The position numbers and the translations under genes are program-made. A stretch of 6,402 nucleotides of DNA from an archaeon. GTDB taxonomy: Archaea > Thermoproteota > Nitrososphaeria > Nitrososphaerales > Nitrosopumilaceae. The notes beneath the pieces were generated by a model. It was not told where the DNA came from, made no database searches, and saw only the letters and a program-made list of their open reading frames with translations. The DNA is taken from contig SBBK01000198.1 in NCBI GenBank assembly GCA_005240025.1, positions 1 through 6,402 of the forward strand, read 5' to 3'. Of the stretch, positions 5,299 to 6,402 are shown in pieces. The first letter of the stretch is position 1. Every line of letters begins with the position of its first letter.

Positions 5299-6402
5299 TC
5301 AGCCGGCTTTTTCAAGTGGCATTATCCATGGCTTTGGTAAAATGGTCACAGGCTGAGCAGCAAGATTTACTGTGTTGTCTATCAATCTTTGCGGCGTTCT
5401 TTCATTTAGTGATGTAAACACTTCGGCCCTTATCTCAATGTCGGCATACCCTTCTTTTTTGAATTTTTCTGCCAGGAAATGTGCATATTGCAGTATCATG
5501 TCCGGCCGCGTTGACATTTTTTGCGCCTGTCTTTCTGTCAGATCCTGAGTGTGATCAACTGACCAGCTTCGGCCAGTTTTAGGATCCGTTGCAAAAAATT
5601 CAATGTATGCAGTTTCTTTATCACGAAGCTTCATGTGCCAGGAAAAGTTGTGGCCTTCCTCAGTCCAGCTTACGTTTCCAGGATAGGCATGGTGCCTTAG
5701 GGGAACCGCCACATTGAATATAATAAAAATCAAGACTAGTGATAGAATGATTTTTTGGTTTTTTGACAAAGGCGGGAGCTTGGCCTGTGTGGTCTTTGCG
5801 CCTTTGAGTTTCCTAAAGACCCTAGGCCAGCTTGGATCAAAGAAAATCAGGGTTGCAAATATCATAAACCACGGAAATATTCCTATTGAGAACAGTTGTG
5901 AATTCAAAACATGAAACACCACAAGTATCCCGTATGCAAAAATTCTTGAGCGGCGCCAAAGCAAAAACGGTACTGCAAGCAAATCAATTAAGAGTGCGCT
6001 CCATGCAAAAATGAAAACAAGCCATTCTTCCAAAAAAAGCTGCCCAAGAAGCGGGAATGTATCTGATCTTTCGGCTAGCCAGAGCCCCAAAGGGTTGCCA
6101 GCCTGCCAGTCTTCGTCAATCTTTGCAATTCCACCAAAGAAATACGGAACGCCGATTTGGATTCGTAAAAGCCAGAGCGGCCAGGCTGGAACAAAGTCAG
6201 TTTGCATTTTTTTGTTACGCCAAGAGTCTATTGAAAATGCCTTGTGTGCAGGAATGAATATCAGCACAAAACTGACAAGTGAGATCAGGTAAAAATGATT
6301 AAGATATCTTGCCTGCTCCGATAAAAACATGTATGAAAATGCAATGAAAAAGAGAATCGCAGAAATCCTATACTTGAATCCAATCATTATGAAAAAAGAA
6401 AG
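5299..6402 (-). CDS. Vitamin K-dependent gamma-carboxylase-like (HTTM) membrane protein, 5' end outside the window
   Basis: A multi-pass membrane protein homologous to vitamin K-dependent gamma-glutamyl carboxylase. The first ATG in view is 6387, but the frame stays open to the edge. The text begins in mid-family (GFKYRISAILFFIAFSYMFL), so about 100 or more N-terminal residues are missing. Numbering from ATG 6387: YLNHFYL (28-34) corresponds to the NHxYL region of the human enzyme. RIQIGVPYFFGGIAKI and DEDW follow, and K89 aligns with the catalytic base Lys218 of human GGCX (GVKKLDADW). Next come further helices, including WSALLIDLLAVPFLLW and FHVLNSQLFSIGIFPW, and a last helix at about 209-229. 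The C-terminal soluble part starts PLRHHAYPGNVSWTEEGHNF. I count about seven visible helices. Bacterial and archaeal homologues mostly have unknown substrates, so carboxylation activity is inference. It is convergent with tRNA-Thr, with an 80-bp gap. Confidence 0.92.
   Translation of the reverse strand, partial: LSFFIMIGFKYRISAILFFIAFSYMFLSEQARYLNHFYLISLVSFVLIFIPAHKAFSIDSWRNKKMQTDFVPAWPLWLLRIQIGVPYFFGGIAKIDEDWQAGNPLGLWLAERSDTFPLLGQLFLEEWLVFIFAWSALLIDLLAVPFLLWRRSRIFAYGILVVFHVLNSQLFSIGIFPWFMIFATLIFFDPSWPRVFRKLKGAKTTQAKLPPLSKNQKIILSLVLIFIIFNVAVPLRHHAYPGNVSWTEEGHNFSWHMKLRDKETAYIEFFATDPKTGRSWSVDHTQDLTERQAQKMSTRPDMILQYAHFLAEKFKKEGYADIEIRAEVFTSLNERTPQRLIDNTVNLAAQPVTILPKPWIMPLEKAG

Noticed and set aside
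1..6402. CRISPR array, insertion-sequence inverted repeats or a replication origin
   Set aside because: No regularly spaced repeats, transposase frame, terminal inverted repeats or origin-like repeat clusters were seen on reading through.

Overview
The window looks like chromosomal DNA of an ammonia-oxidizing archaeon (Nitrososphaerota/Thaumarchaeota, probably Nitrosopumilales-like). Four lines of evidence support this: a pyruvoyl-dependent arginine decarboxylase of archaeal type; two tRNA genes without an encoded CCA, one carrying a non-canonical bulge-helix-bulge intron; AT-rich TATA-like boxes about 25-30 bp upstream of most starts with almost no leader and no Shine-Dalgarno; and an integrase fragment resembling those seen in thaumarchaeal genomes. 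The assignment comes from recognition of families and was not searched.

Layout. Positions 1-422 (minus strand) are a small graveyard: the C-terminal half of a trypsin-like serine protease, frameshifted and cut by the window edge, is joined to the N-terminal piece of a tyrosine-recombinase integrase. This debris lies directly downstream of the 3' end of an intron-containing tRNA-Val(CAC) gene (479-572, minus), which suggests an old integration event at that tRNA. Divergent from the tRNA is a complete M3-family oligoendopeptidase (643-2403, plus). A GC-rich hairpin follows it, then a signal-peptide/C-terminal-anchor surface protein of unknown function (2570-3694, plus). That gene converges on the pyruvoyl-dependent arginine decarboxylase (3691-4242, minus), and the two share the palindrome CTAG as overlapping stop codons. 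Further right on the minus strand are a frameshifted peroxiredoxin (4284-4740) and a 66-residue two-helix membrane protein (4801-5001). A tRNA-Thr(TGT) on the plus strand (5145-5218) comes next. The window ends inside a minus-strand vitamin K-dependent gamma-carboxylase-like (HTTM) membrane protein whose N-terminus lies outside (5299 to beyond 6402).

How the genes relate. No multi-gene operon is evident: nearly every gene has its own TATA-like element, so these look like separately transcribed housekeeping genes (peptide turnover, agmatine/polyamine synthesis, peroxide defence, tRNAs) plus envelope proteins. The points most worth a second look are the 20-nt variable-loop intron of tRNA-Val, the integrase/protease debris next to it, the gamma-carboxylase homologue with its conserved lysine, and the frameshifted peroxiredoxin.
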